DNA from: Soonwooa sp023440705
GTDB lineage: Bacteria > Bacteroidota > Bacteroidia > Flavobacteriales > Weeksellaceae
DNA: 27,258 nucleotides
NCBI GenBank assembly: GCA_023440705.1
Contig: JAEXRP010000106.1
Location: 1-27,258 of the forward strand
Direction: 5' to 3'
Under the pieces are notes generated by a model that had not been told where the DNA came from, made no database searches, and was given only the letters and a program-made list of their open reading frames with translations. A program made the translations under genes and the position numbers. Each line of letters begins with the position of its first letter. The stretch's first letter is position 1. Shown piece by piece: positions 6,921 through 14,477 of the stretch.

Positions 6921-9434
6921 TTATTTATAATCCTCAATCGCTTTGTTAATAGCGTCAATTTGCTCATGAAGACTTTGGCTTTGAGGATTTTGTTTTAGAA
7001 GTTGCATCTTCTTATTTAAGCCTTCTTTCATGATTTGTACCAACATCATTTTTGCCTGTGGATTTGCAGAAATCTCACTCTTTGCTTGTCCCATAACTTT
7101 GGTCATCGCTTTTGTCGCTTTCGTATTATCAGAGTTCATAATCCAGTTAAAACCTTCTTCGGCAACAGCGCCAAGTTCTGCATCTTGGAATTTAATAAAA
7201 GGATAAAATAAAACTTGACCACCAATATTTTCCATTTGTGATTCGATTTTATTTTTAACGATAATCGGCATCAGTTTGTTGATTAGATCTTCAGAAGCAT
7301 TTGATAAATCAATATTTTGCATTAATGCAACAGTTTTCTGAGGTTCGATATCTGCTAAAGCTGCGATAGAATTCCCTTTAACTGAATTGGAAACCGCAGA
7401 AATTCCTTTTTCATAAATACTAACATACTTTTTGTCTTTCGTTTTAGAAAGTGCCGAAATTGCTGCGGCTTGAGCTAATGTTTTAGGATCGTTTTGTGCT
7501 ATATTTTCAACATCTTTTAAAAGAAGTTTAGCTTGTTCTGTTTTTGATAAGTCAATAGCTGAAAGTGCCAAAATCCTGATTCTATGTGAAGAATCTTTAA
7601 GCGCCGCTGCTAATATTTTTAAAACAGAAGCATTTTTATCAACATTTTCTTTTGCAAATTCTACAGCAAGATATCTACTTTTAAATTCTTTTGCTTTTGT
7701 GTATTGAACTAAATATTGATCCGCAGTTTTGTTGTCATTTATTTCAGTTAAAAGCACTTGATCTGCATTAACGTTCACTAAGTTTGGTTGTTGTGCAAAA
7801 TTGAAAGTAAAACTTTGACTAGCCTTCGCATCTGCCCAAACATTATAACGTTTTGGGATGCCATTTTCATAAACATCAATCGCTAACGGGAACTGAAAAT
7901 ATGCACCAATTTGCGTTTGTGTAACCGCGACATTCACTTGTTTTTTTACAGGTTCGTAAGTGTAGTTGATACTAAGTTTTGGATGTCCCGCACCATAATA
8001 CCATTGGTTGAAAAACCAGTTAAGATCTTTTCCAGACACTTTTTCTAGAGATAAACGAAGTTGTTGCGCTTCAGCATTTCCGTATTCATAAGTTTTAAGA
8101 TAATCGTTTAATCCTGCAAAAAAAGCATCATCGCCTAAGTAATTTCTTAACATGTGAAGAATGCCGCCACCTTTGTTATAAGTCACAGAATCGAAAACAT
8201 CTTCTCTAGAATCATAATCGAATCTGACTAGATTTTTAGTGAAATTAGCTGGATTCATTTTATAAGCCTGAAGAGATTTTATTAATTTGTAATCAGCTTC
8301 ATCTTTGCCATATTTATGCTCGTTCCAAAGATATTCAGAGTAGTCAGCAAAGCTTTCATTAACAGTCAAATTACTCCAACTTTCAGCGGTAACTAAGTCA
8401 CCAAACCAATGGTGAAACAACTCGTGCGCAATCGTATCTTCCCAACGGTTTTCGTCAATTAGATCGCCAGGTTTTTGCTGCGAAGCTTCGCCATGTAAAG
8501 TTGCTGTTGTATTTTCCATAGCACCAGACACATAATCACGACCAGCCATTTGATCATATTTTGACCAAGGATATGGATAATTTAGCTTGTTCGAAAAGAA
8601 CTCCATCATTTCTGGTGTGTTTCCAAAAATCTGTTTAGCATAAGGCTCGTATTCCTTTTCTACATAGTAATTTACAGGGATATTTTTCCATTTATCTTTA
8701 ATAACTGCAAAATCGCCAATGCCCATAAAGAATAGATAAGTCGAATGTTTTTTGTCCATCACCCAATAATCGGTGCGCAGACCGTTAGCTTCTTTTGTAG
8801 AACTTTTCAAAAGTCCATTCGATAAAGTCACATATTTGTCAGGAACCGTCATGTAGATTTCCTGAGTTGTTTTTTGGTTGGTTTTATCGATTGTTGGGAA
8901 CCAAGCCGAAGAAGATTCGGTTTCGCCTTGCGTCCAGATTTGCGTTGGTTTGTCAGGATCTTTTCCTTGAGCGTTGATGAAGTACAAACCTTTGGCATCG
9001 TTAATTGCAGCACTTCCTTTTTGCGTTACTTCGTTCGGACGCGCTGTATATTTGATGTAGACTGTGTAATCTTGATTTTTTTGATAAGTTTTGTCAAGAT
9101 TTATTTTTAAAATATCGTTTTTGTAATCGTATTTAAGCGCTTGTTTCGATCCGTTTTTGTCCAAAGCAACTTCGTGGATCAACATGGCTTTTGCATTAAG
9201 AACCAAAGAATCTGTCGGCGTAAAGTAAGGCGATGCAGTCAACCATTCTTCACCATGAAGTTGTTCTTTCTCGTAGTCGAAACTAACCTTTAATTTAGTG
9301 TGTTTTAATTCTGTCATTTTGGTATGTGTCGCACGATAGACTTTTTCTCGCCCCGAATAATCTGTTTGCGCAAAAGCTAAATTAGAATTAAATAAAGCGC
9401 CTAGCAATAATGAAGATATGACGATTTTTTTCAT
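6921..9434 (-). CDS. Secreted M1-family zinc aminopeptidase
   Basis: This enzyme removes N-terminal residues from peptides, probably in the periplasm or at the cell surface. The start at 9434 gives a clean signal peptide (MKKIVISSLLLGALFNSNLAFA, then Q). The longer frame opening at 9458 would add eight residues and overlap the stop of the upstream gene, so I rejected it. From the chosen start, the exopeptidase motif GAMEN is at about 304-308, the zinc motif HELFHH is at 337-342 (H337, E338, H341), and the third zinc ligand is E360 in NESFADY, 18 residues on. The 837-residue length fits the family. The last third carries alpha-helical HEAT-like repeats. No T9SS sorting domain is present. It is 10 bp from the DUF2306 gene and likely shares its transcript. 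Confidence 0.93.
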   Translation of the reverse strand: MKKIVISSLLLGALFNSNLAFAQTDYSGREKVYRATHTKMTELKHTKLKVSFDYEKEQLHGEEWLTASPYFTPTDSLVLNAKAMLIHEVALDKNGSKQALKYDYKNDILKINLDKTYQKNQDYTVYIKYTARPNEVTQKGSAAINDAKGLYFINAQGKDPDKPTQIWTQGETESSSAWFPTIDKTNQKTTQEIYMTVPDKYVTLSNGLLKSSTKEANGLRTDYWVMDKKHSTYLFFMGIGDFAVIKDKWKNIPVNYYVEKEYEPYAKQIFGNTPEMMEFFSNKLNYPYPWSKYDQMAGRDYVSGAMENTTATLHGEASQQKPGDLIDENRWEDTIAHELFHHWFGDLVTAESWSNLTVNESFADYSEYLWNEHKYGKDEADYKLIKSLQAYKMNPANFTKNLVRFDYDSREDVFDSVTYNKGGGILHMLRNYLGDDAFFAGLNDYLKTYEYGNAEAQQLRLSLEKVSGKDLNWFFNQWYYGAGHPKLSINYTYEPVKKQVNVAVTQTQIGAYFQFPLAIDVYENGIPKRYNVWADAKASQSFTFNFAQQPNLVNVNADQVLLTEINDNKTADQYLVQYTKAKEFKSRYLAVEFAKENVDKNASVLKILAAALKDSSHRIRILALSAIDLSKTEQAKLLLKDVENIAQNDPKTLAQAAAISALSKTKDKKYVSIYEKGISAVSNSVKGNSIAALADIEPQKTVALMQNIDLSNASEDLINKLMPIIVKNKIESQMENIGGQVLFYPFIKFQDAELGAVAEEGFNWIMNSDNTKATKAMTKVMGQAKSEISANPQAKMMLVQIMKEGLNKKMQLLKQNPQSQSLHEQIDAINKAIEDYK

Positions 9435-9444
9435 AAGAGTTCTA

Positions 9445-10068
9445 TTATTTAATAACATCTAAAGTCGATGTTTTAATATTTTTAGTGATAATATAAGCAA
9501 ATATAATATTTGGAATCCAACATAACCAAGCAACAATGCGATAAGCGATGATGAAATCTTGGAAAATCCCTTGTAGTATGGGTAAATAAATTCTTAATGT
9601 CACCGCAGAAAAGCAGGCCGCATAATTGTATACCATTAGCTTTTGATGTTTTATTAGATTTCCTTTTTTAATAGCAGTAAATGCAAGTAGAGTGGTGCAA
9701 AACCAAATAATACCAAGTGAAGCGAAACCAAGCGCAGGAAAAATCCCTCCTGTTGCTTGTGTCGCAATTCCAATCCCAGCTAATGAACTTAAGAATACAA
9801 AAATGACATAAAGTTTACCGGTTTGTCGATGTCGCTTTAGGTTTTTATTTCTCCATTTTGGAACAAATTGTATCCAGCCAATTAATAATGAAAGTCCTCC
9901 AAAGATGATGTGTGTGTAGAAACCAATATTCCAAAATAGATTTTGTAAAACATCTTTTGGTTTGAAATGTAAGAGACCAAAACTTCGATCTATGAAAAAA
10001 TAAATCAAAGGATAAAGTCCGATTAACACACAAAAAACAGCAAAAATGATGAAGAATGTTTTTTTCAT
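9445..10068 (-). CDS. DUF2306 family multi-pass membrane protein
   Basis: This is a 207-residue integral membrane protein with an N-terminal helix (FFIIFAVFCVLIGLYPLIYFF) and about six further hydrophobic segments. Histidines placed near membrane edges (FYTHIIFGG, LKRHRQTGKLYV, IKHQKLMVYNYA) match the pattern of the DUF2306 family, some of whose members are suspected haem-binding proteins; no role is established. It sits 10 bp upstream of the M1 aminopeptidase on the same strand and probably forms an operon with it. No TAnnTTTG box is evident in the gap on its 5' side. Confidence 0.75.
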   Translation of the reverse strand: MKKTFFIIFAVFCVLIGLYPLIYFFIDRSFGLLHFKPKDVLQNLFWNIGFYTHIIFGGLSLLIGWIQFVPKWRNKNLKRHRQTGKLYVIFVFLSSLAGIGIATQATGGIFPALGFASLGIIWFCTTLLAFTAIKKGNLIKHQKLMVYNYAACFSAVTLRIYLPILQGIFQDFIIAYRIVAWLCWIPNIIFAYIITKNIKTSTLDVIK

Positions 10069-10220
10069 TCTTTGTTGAATTGTTATTTAATAAGTGCACT
10101 AAGATGATAAATTGTTACAAAATACTATTATAGAAAAATGTTATTTATTCGTCCATTTGTAGTCCATTTTGTTTTAGAAAATCATTAAATTCTTGATAGG
10201 AAGATTTTTATTAAATATAC

Positions 10221-10248
10221 AAAAAGCCCACGCTTAAAACCGTGGGCT
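10221..10248 (-). terminator. Rho-independent terminator after thyA
   Basis: An 8-bp GC-rich stem (AGCCCACG pairing with CGTGGGCT) with an eight-base loop is followed on the - strand by a short T-run. It lies about 30 bases beyond the thyA stop codon and points in the thyA direction, so thyA is separated from the DUF2306 gene. Confidence 0.85.
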
Positions 10249-10278
10249 AGTAAGGATTTATTATTGATTTTAAAAAAA

Positions 10279-11073
10279 TTATATCGCAACAGGCGCTTTT
10301 ATTCCTGGGTGTGGATCGTAATTTTCTAATGTGAAATCTTCAAAATCAAAATCAAAAATATTTTTGATGTCTGGGTTTAGTTTCATTGTTGGAAGCGCTT
10401 TTGGTTCGCGCGCCAGTTGTCTGTCAACTTGCTCAAAATGGTTATTGTAAATATGGACATCACCAAAACTATGCACATAATCGCCAACTTCGAGGTCACA
10501 AACTTGTGCTACCATCATCAATAACAATGCATAACTCGCAATATTAAAAGGAACGCCTAGAAAGACATCCGCACTTCTTTGATAAAGCTGAAGTGATAAT
10601 TTTCCGTCCGCCACATAAAACTGAAACATTGCATGACAAGGTGCTAAAGCCATATTCGGAATTTCGGCAACATTCCAAGCGGAAACGATAAGTCTGCGAG
10701 AATCAGGATTTTTTTTGATTTGGTCAATCACTTCAGTTATTTGGTCAACGATTTTTCCGTTGGCACCTTCCCAACTTCTCCATTGTGCGCCATAGACAGG
10801 ACCAAGATTTCCGTTTTCATCCGCCCATTCGTCCCAAATGGAAACGCCATTATCCTTTAAATATTTAATATTAGTATCCCCTTTTAAAAACCAAAGCAAC
10901 TCATAAATTATCGATTTAAGATGAACTTTTTTCGTTGTAACCATCGGAAACCCTTTCGATAAATCATAACGCAATTGATAGCCAAAAACGCTTCTAGTAC
11001 CAGTCCCGGTGCGATCGGTTTTGTCAGTTCCGTTATCTTTAATATGTTTTAGGAGATCCAAATAGTTTTGCAT
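10279..11073 (-). CDS. thyA: Thymidylate synthase
   Basis: ThyA methylates dUMP to dTMP using methylenetetrahydrofolate, in the cytoplasm. The 264-residue length equals E. coli ThyA. Recognisable motifs are TGTGTRSVFG at the phosphate-binding loop, the GPVYGAQWRSW segment, the nucleophile C146 in APCHAMFQFYV, and the QRSADVFLGVPFNIASYALL signature. The C-terminus ends in the expected APVAI. Unlike many genomes there is no folA next to it. It has its own predicted promoter and a clear terminator, so it is a single-gene unit. Confidence 0.98.
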   Translation of the reverse strand: MQNYLDLLKHIKDNGTDKTDRTGTGTRSVFGYQLRYDLSKGFPMVTTKKVHLKSIIYELLWFLKGDTNIKYLKDNGVSIWDEWADENGNLGPVYGAQWRSWEGANGKIVDQITEVIDQIKKNPDSRRLIVSAWNVAEIPNMALAPCHAMFQFYVADGKLSLQLYQRSADVFLGVPFNIASYALLLMMVAQVCDLEVGDYVHSFGDVHIYNNHFEQVDRQLAREPKALPTMKLNPDIKNIFDFDFEDFTLENYDPHPGIKAPVAI

Positions 11074-11134
11074 GAGTGTTTAATTTTATGTTTAAAACAG
11101 AAAAATATTTTCCGTTTTTAAAAGTATTAAAATT

Positions 11135-11163
11135 CAAATTTAATAAAAAAGAAATGAAGCAAA
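11135..11163 (-). promoter_or_regulatory. Promoter for thyA (TTTG-N17-TAAATTTG)
   Basis: Read on the - strand, a TTTG at 11163-11160 and an exact TAnnTTTG box at 11142-11135 are separated by 17 bases, close to the Bacteroidota -33/-7 arrangement. The predicted start is near 11131, giving a leader of about 58 bases before thyA. It lies just past the stop of the upstream cca gene and is the most complete promoter in the window. Confidence 0.6.
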
Positions 11164-11169
11164 ATTGAT

Positions 11170-12594
11170 CTAAGATACCAAATTTAAACCTAGAAGTTTT
11201 GCTTCTACGATAACAAAATTGCGAGCTTCTTCTTTATCATTATTAATAATACCTTCCAAAATCGCTTCTTTAACTTTTTCTTTTAAAATACCAATTTCGC
11301 GACCAGGTTTTAGATCAAACATTTCCATAATTTCTTCTCCCGAAATAGGTGGTTGAAAGTTGCGGATATGATCTTTTTCTTCAACCTCTTTTATTTTTTC
11401 TGCGACATATTCGAAGTTCTTTTTAAAACGGGTTTGTTTAGCATAACTTTTAGTCGTAATGTCAGATTTGCAAAGAATAATTAAGTCTTCTAAATCTTCG
11501 CCAGCATCAAATAAAAGTCGTCGCAGTGCAGAATCTGAAGCATTGTCTGTCACCAAAGCAATGGGACGAGCGTGCATTCTGACTAGTTTTTCAACGTATT
11601 TTAAATCCTGATTTAAAGGAAGTTTAAGACGTTTAAAAATATGTTTTACGATTTTTGAACCTAAAAATTCGTGTCCATGAAACGTCCAACCCGTTCCTTC
11701 AACAAATTTTTTGGTTGGCGCTTTTCCAATGTCGTGGAGTAGCGCTGTCCAACGCAGCCATAGCTTATCAGTGTTTTCAGAAATATTATCGACCACTTCT
11801 AAAGTGTGATAAAAGTTGTCTTTATGCGTTTGTCCATCAACATCTTCAATACCTTTTAATGCTGTTAATTCTGGCAAAATAATTTGAAGAAGTCCAGTTT
11901 CTTCCAATAATTTGAGTCCAACTGAAGGCTTTTCGGAAAGCATGATTTTGTTGAATTCCACCATAATGCGTTCCATAGAAACGATGTGGATTCTTTCAAC
12001 TTCAGTTTTTATAGCTTCCAGAGATTTTTCTTCTATGTTAAATCCAAGTGTTGATGCAAAACGAATCGCGCGCATCATACGAAGCGGATCATCGGAATAA
12101 GTCTGCAAAGGCTCTAGCGGCGTGCGAAGGATTTTTTGTTCTAAATCTTGTAGACCATTAAAAGGATCAATCAACTCACCGAAGTTATCTTTGTTAAGCG
12201 AAATAGCCATCGCATTAATCGTGAAATCGCGGCGTTTTTGGTCGTCTTCCAAAGTGCCGATTTCTACAAAGGGTTTGCGGCTGTCTTCGCTGTAACTTTC
12301 CTTTCGTGCACCAACAAATTCTAGCTCGAGGTCGTTGTGACGGAACATTGCTGTACCATAAGTTTTGAAAACGGCAACTTTTAGTTTAGGATTAATTTCT
12401 TTCGCAATGCTTTCCGCAAGCTCGATTCCCGAAGATTCTGTAACGAAATCGATGTCGGTCGGCGCCTTGCGTTTCATTAACAAATCTCGAACATAACCTC
12501 CAACTATATAGACAGATTGACCGTTGCGATGGGCAACTTCCGAAATGATTTTGAATAGTTTTAAATTTTTGTTCTGAGTTAAATTAACATTCAT
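11170..12594 (-). CDS. cca: CCA tRNA nucleotidyltransferase with HD domain
   Basis: The enzyme adds or repairs the 3' CCA end of tRNAs. The 474-residue protein has a class II nucleotidyltransferase head: GGYVRD at 32-37, the metal-binding DIDF at 47-50, and RRDFTINAMA at about 121-130. It then has the RNA-binding region with DDPLRMMRAIRFA, and a C-terminal HD domain with HDIGKAP (H287, D288) that may give phosphohydrolase activity. Poly(A) polymerase shares the fold, but the head motifs and HD domain fit the CCA-adding form common in Bacteroidota. A promoter box lies 26 bp upstream. Confidence 0.93.
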   Translation of the reverse strand: MNVNLTQNKNLKLFKIISEVAHRNGQSVYIVGGYVRDLLMKRKAPTDIDFVTESSGIELAESIAKEINPKLKVAVFKTYGTAMFRHNDLELEFVGARKESYSEDSRKPFVEIGTLEDDQKRRDFTINAMAISLNKDNFGELIDPFNGLQDLEQKILRTPLEPLQTYSDDPLRMMRAIRFASTLGFNIEEKSLEAIKTEVERIHIVSMERIMVEFNKIMLSEKPSVGLKLLEETGLLQIILPELTALKGIEDVDGQTHKDNFYHTLEVVDNISENTDKLWLRWTALLHDIGKAPTKKFVEGTGWTFHGHEFLGSKIVKHIFKRLKLPLNQDLKYVEKLVRMHARPIALVTDNASDSALRRLLFDAGEDLEDLIILCKSDITTKSYAKQTRFKKNFEYVAEKIKEVEEKDHIRNFQPPISGEEIMEMFDLKPGREIGILKEKVKEAILEGIINNDKEEARNFVIVEAKLLGLNLVS

Positions 12595-12619
12595 AAGGCT
12601 TTCCGCAAATATTTGCTTG

Positions 12620-12627
12620 CAAAGATA
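12620..12627 (-). promoter_or_regulatory. Bacteroidota -7 promoter box (TATCTTTG) for cca
   Basis: An exact TATCTTTG on the - strand lies 25 bp before the cca ATG, giving a predicted leader of about 20 bases. No obvious -33 TTG is found at the usual spacing. The short repeat GGAAAGCCTTAT occurs at the -7 box (12636-12625 on this strand) and again at the cca start codon. Confidence 0.6.
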
Positions 12628-12664
12628 AGGCTTTCCTTAATTATGATTTGTCATTTTTTGAATA

Positions 12665-12707
12665 AGAGCCTGTTTAAAATTTCATCATTAAAATTTAAAC
12701 AGACTCT
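12665..12707. repeat. Imperfect inverted repeat
   Basis: Arms AGAG-C-CTGTTTAAA-A-TTT and AAA-A-TTTAAACAG-A-CTCT pair with two mismatches around a short spacer (12683-12689). No T-run follows on either strand, so it is not a typical terminator. It could be a structured RNA element, a protein-binding site, or the trace of a short inverted-repeat element. It lies upstream of the cca promoter, in the gene-free stretch 12595-13021. Confidence 0.5.
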
Positions 12708-12715
12708 AAGAAAAA

Positions 12716-12760
12716 GTCAGTTTGTCAGATAATTTGTCTGAAAGTTGACAAATATGTCAA
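12716..12760. promoter_or_regulatory. Operator-like cluster of GTCAG and TTGACA/TGTCAA repeats
   Basis: The segment holds GTCAG at 12716 and 12724, GTCTG at 12736, the split palindrome TCAGA-N7-TCTGA (12725-12741), and the perfect inverted repeat TTGACA-AATA-TGTCAA (12745-12760). The density of short symmetrical sites suggests a regulator-binding region. It could serve either the - strand cca promoter or a + strand transcript ending at the terminator 12911-12947. The regulator is not identifiable. Confidence 0.4.
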
Positions 12761-12795
12761 ATTGCTATAACTTATTAGTATGATAGTTGTTAACG

Positions 12796-12885
12796 ATGGC
12801 AGATTTTCTTAATTGGTACAAATGTGGTGAATATCTTATCGAACAAAAGCTAACTCATCAAAATTTATTGGGTAGTAAAAAGTAG
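12796..12885 (+). CDS. Possible 29-residue small protein (uncertain)
   Basis: An ATG-initiated frame encodes 29 residues (begins MADFLNWYKCGEY, ends LLGSKK) and stops 25 bases before a strong + strand terminator. No other + strand gene explains that terminator. The frame is short enough to occur by chance, I see no ribosome-binding signal or recognised homologue, and a non-coding RNA covering the same stretch is an equal alternative. An in-frame TAG lies just upstream (12784-12786), so the frame cannot be much longer. Confidence 0.2.
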   Translation: MADFLNWYKCGEYLIEQKLTHQNLLGSKK

Positions 12886-12910
12886 TAGTTTTTTTCATAG
12901 TTTATTTTTT

Positions 12911-12947
12911 CTTCAGGCGGCACCGTAGGTGCCGCCTGAAGTTTTTT
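12911..12947 (+). terminator. Strong orphan + strand terminator
   Basis: A perfect 14-bp GC-rich stem (CTTCAGGCGGCACC pairing with GGTGCCGCCTGAAG) with a three-base loop is followed by six Ts on the + strand. On the - strand it is followed by As, so it works only rightward. No annotated + strand gene lies upstream of it before cca, which reads away. It therefore implies an unrecognised + strand transcript. Confidence 0.85.
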
Positions 12948-12948
12948 A

Positions 12949-12983
12949 GGTGTCAATTTTTGATAAAATCAAAAATTGACACC
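12949..12983. repeat. Perfect 35-bp palindrome (16-bp arms, 3-base loop)
   Basis: Arms GGTGTCAATTTTTGAT and ATCAAAAATTGACACC pair without a mismatch around AAA. It starts one base past the T-run and following A of the preceding terminator, and ends 38 bases before the M23 peptidase start. No T-run follows on the + strand. It could be an operator or 5' leader hairpin of the peptidase gene, or a second stem backing up the terminator. Confidence 0.75.
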
Positions 12984-13021
12984 TTCAATATAGTGCGTTT
13001 TCACAGCTTTGATAAAAAAAG

Positions 13022-14458
13022 ATGAAAACACAATTATTATTTCTGTCAAGTTTTGTTGGCTGTATTTTATTCGGTCAAACAAAATTAAAAGAGTTTCCAA
13101 TTTCGAGTTCTGTTTTTAGTAAACATCAAAAGTCAAACACTATTGAAGGTGCTTTCGTAGCAGTAGAATTTGAAAAGACTGAATGTATATCTCAAGGTGA
13201 GATTGTCGCTTTAAAACATTCTATATCCCAAAATAAAGAAAGAATTCTGTCTGCCAATCCTAATGTTTTTAAAAATCTAAAGGCTGCGAATGGTTTTGTT
13301 AATCCGTTTCGATCCAAAGCGGGCTTTGATGATCATGGTTATCATACGCTTAACTTTCAGGTTGATCATGATTTGAGTTTTGTCAACAAATTAAAAGATT
13401 ACAATTGTGGCACAAGAACTTATGATTGGTCAGGCGGTAATCATCAAGGGACAGATTATATCTTGTGGCCTTATCCATGGAAAAGAATGGACGAATCTAC
13501 CATGGAAGTTTTAGCTGCAGCCGCTGGCGTTATTGTTGAGAAAAAAGATGGTTTTAATGATAAAAATTGTACAAATACCGGAAATCCTAATTGGAATGGT
13601 ATTGTCCTAGAACATGCTGATGGTACTCGAACATTGTATATGCATTTTAAGAAGAATACAACAACTTCTAAAGCTGTTGGTGAGTCTGTTGTAGCGGGCG
13701 AATTGTTAGGGATTGCAGGTAGTTCGGGAAGTAGTACTACCGCACATCTACATTTTGAAGTTCGAGATGTTAATTTTAATGTTCTTGATCCTTATTCTGG
13801 AAATTGTAATACGATGAACTCTAATTCGCTGTGGCAGAATCAAGAAAGTTATGTTGTACCGAGAGTTAATCGGATATCAACACACTATGTCTTTACACAA
13901 GATACGACATGTCCGAATATCGAAAATACTTATGAAAAATCAAATTTTGCGGTTAACGACAATTGGTTTGTAAAGCTATTTTTGAGAGATATAAATCATG
14001 GTGATAAAATCGACATGAAAATTATTGCACCAGATGGCTCGGTTTGGGAATCTTGGTCATGGACAGATAATTGGAATGTATTCTACGCAACGGCTTATGT
14101 GTATTGGCAACGAACGATTAACACCAGTTGGCCAGTCGGCGTGTATAAAGTACAAGCTACATTTGGAGGTCAGACTTACGAGCAAAATTTTGGAGTTGGC
14201 GTTAACATGAATATTGATGAAAATGAAGCTTCCAAACTTAAACTTTATCCCAACCCAGCCAATAATATTCTTCATTTTGAACAAGCTCAAAATATTAAAT
14301 CTGTAGAGATTTTGAGTATGAATGGACAGCTAACATCATCAAAGAAAATTGATTCTAACAAGGGTGAAATCTCTGTCGCAGAACTTCCCAAAGGAACATA
14401 CATTCTTAAAGTTAATATGGAGAAGGAAGTGAAGCATCTCAAATTTATTAAAAACTAA
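13022..14458 (+). CDS. M23-family metallopeptidase exported by the type IX system
   Basis: This is a secreted zinc endopeptidase of the LasA/LytM type, likely cutting glycine-rich peptides or peptidoglycan cross-links. The 478-residue chain has a signal peptide (MKTQLLFLSSFVGCILFGQ). The M23 core spans about 135-255, with H141 and D145 in HQGTD, H208 in YMHF, and H242 and H244 in AHLHF, which cover the zinc ligands and catalytic histidine. A beta-rich domain follows (about 280-395). A C-terminal T9SS type A sorting domain begins near LKLYPNPANN and ends KHLKFIKN, and is normally removed on export. Only a weak promoter-like CAGCTTTG (13004-13011) precedes it. The perfect palindrome 12949-12983 just upstream may regulate it. 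Confidence 0.9.
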   Translation: MKTQLLFLSSFVGCILFGQTKLKEFPISSSVFSKHQKSNTIEGAFVAVEFEKTECISQGEIVALKHSISQNKERILSANPNVFKNLKAANGFVNPFRSKAGFDDHGYHTLNFQVDHDLSFVNKLKDYNCGTRTYDWSGGNHQGTDYILWPYPWKRMDESTMEVLAAAAGVIVEKKDGFNDKNCTNTGNPNWNGIVLEHADGTRTLYMHFKKNTTTSKAVGESVVAGELLGIAGSSGSSTTAHLHFEVRDVNFNVLDPYSGNCNTMNSNSLWQNQESYVVPRVNRISTHYVFTQDTTCPNIENTYEKSNFAVNDNWFVKLFLRDINHGDKIDMKIIAPDGSVWESWSWTDNWNVFYATAYVYWQRTINTSWPVGVYKVQATFGGQTYEQNFGVGVNMNIDENEASKLKLYPNPANNILHFEQAQNIKSVEILSMNGQLTSSKKIDSNKGEISVAELPKGTYILKVNMEKEVKHLKFIKN

Positions 14459-14477
14459 TAACCACATATTTATTTGA

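Noticed and set aside
9435..9458. Eight-residue N-terminal extension of the M1 aminopeptidase
   Set aside because: It would overlap the stop of the DUF2306 gene and place charged residues before the signal peptide. The ATG at 9434 gives a standard signal sequence.
10145..10210. Short - strand reading (ends KQNGLQMDE) beyond the thyA terminator
   Set aside because: About 20 codons with no start codon and a stop at its 5' side. It could be a gene remnant but there is nothing to identify it.
12745..12773. E. coli-type promoter TTGACA with TATAAC
   Set aside because: The spacing is 15 bp and Bacteroidota do not use this consensus. The TTGACA is better explained as half of a palindrome.
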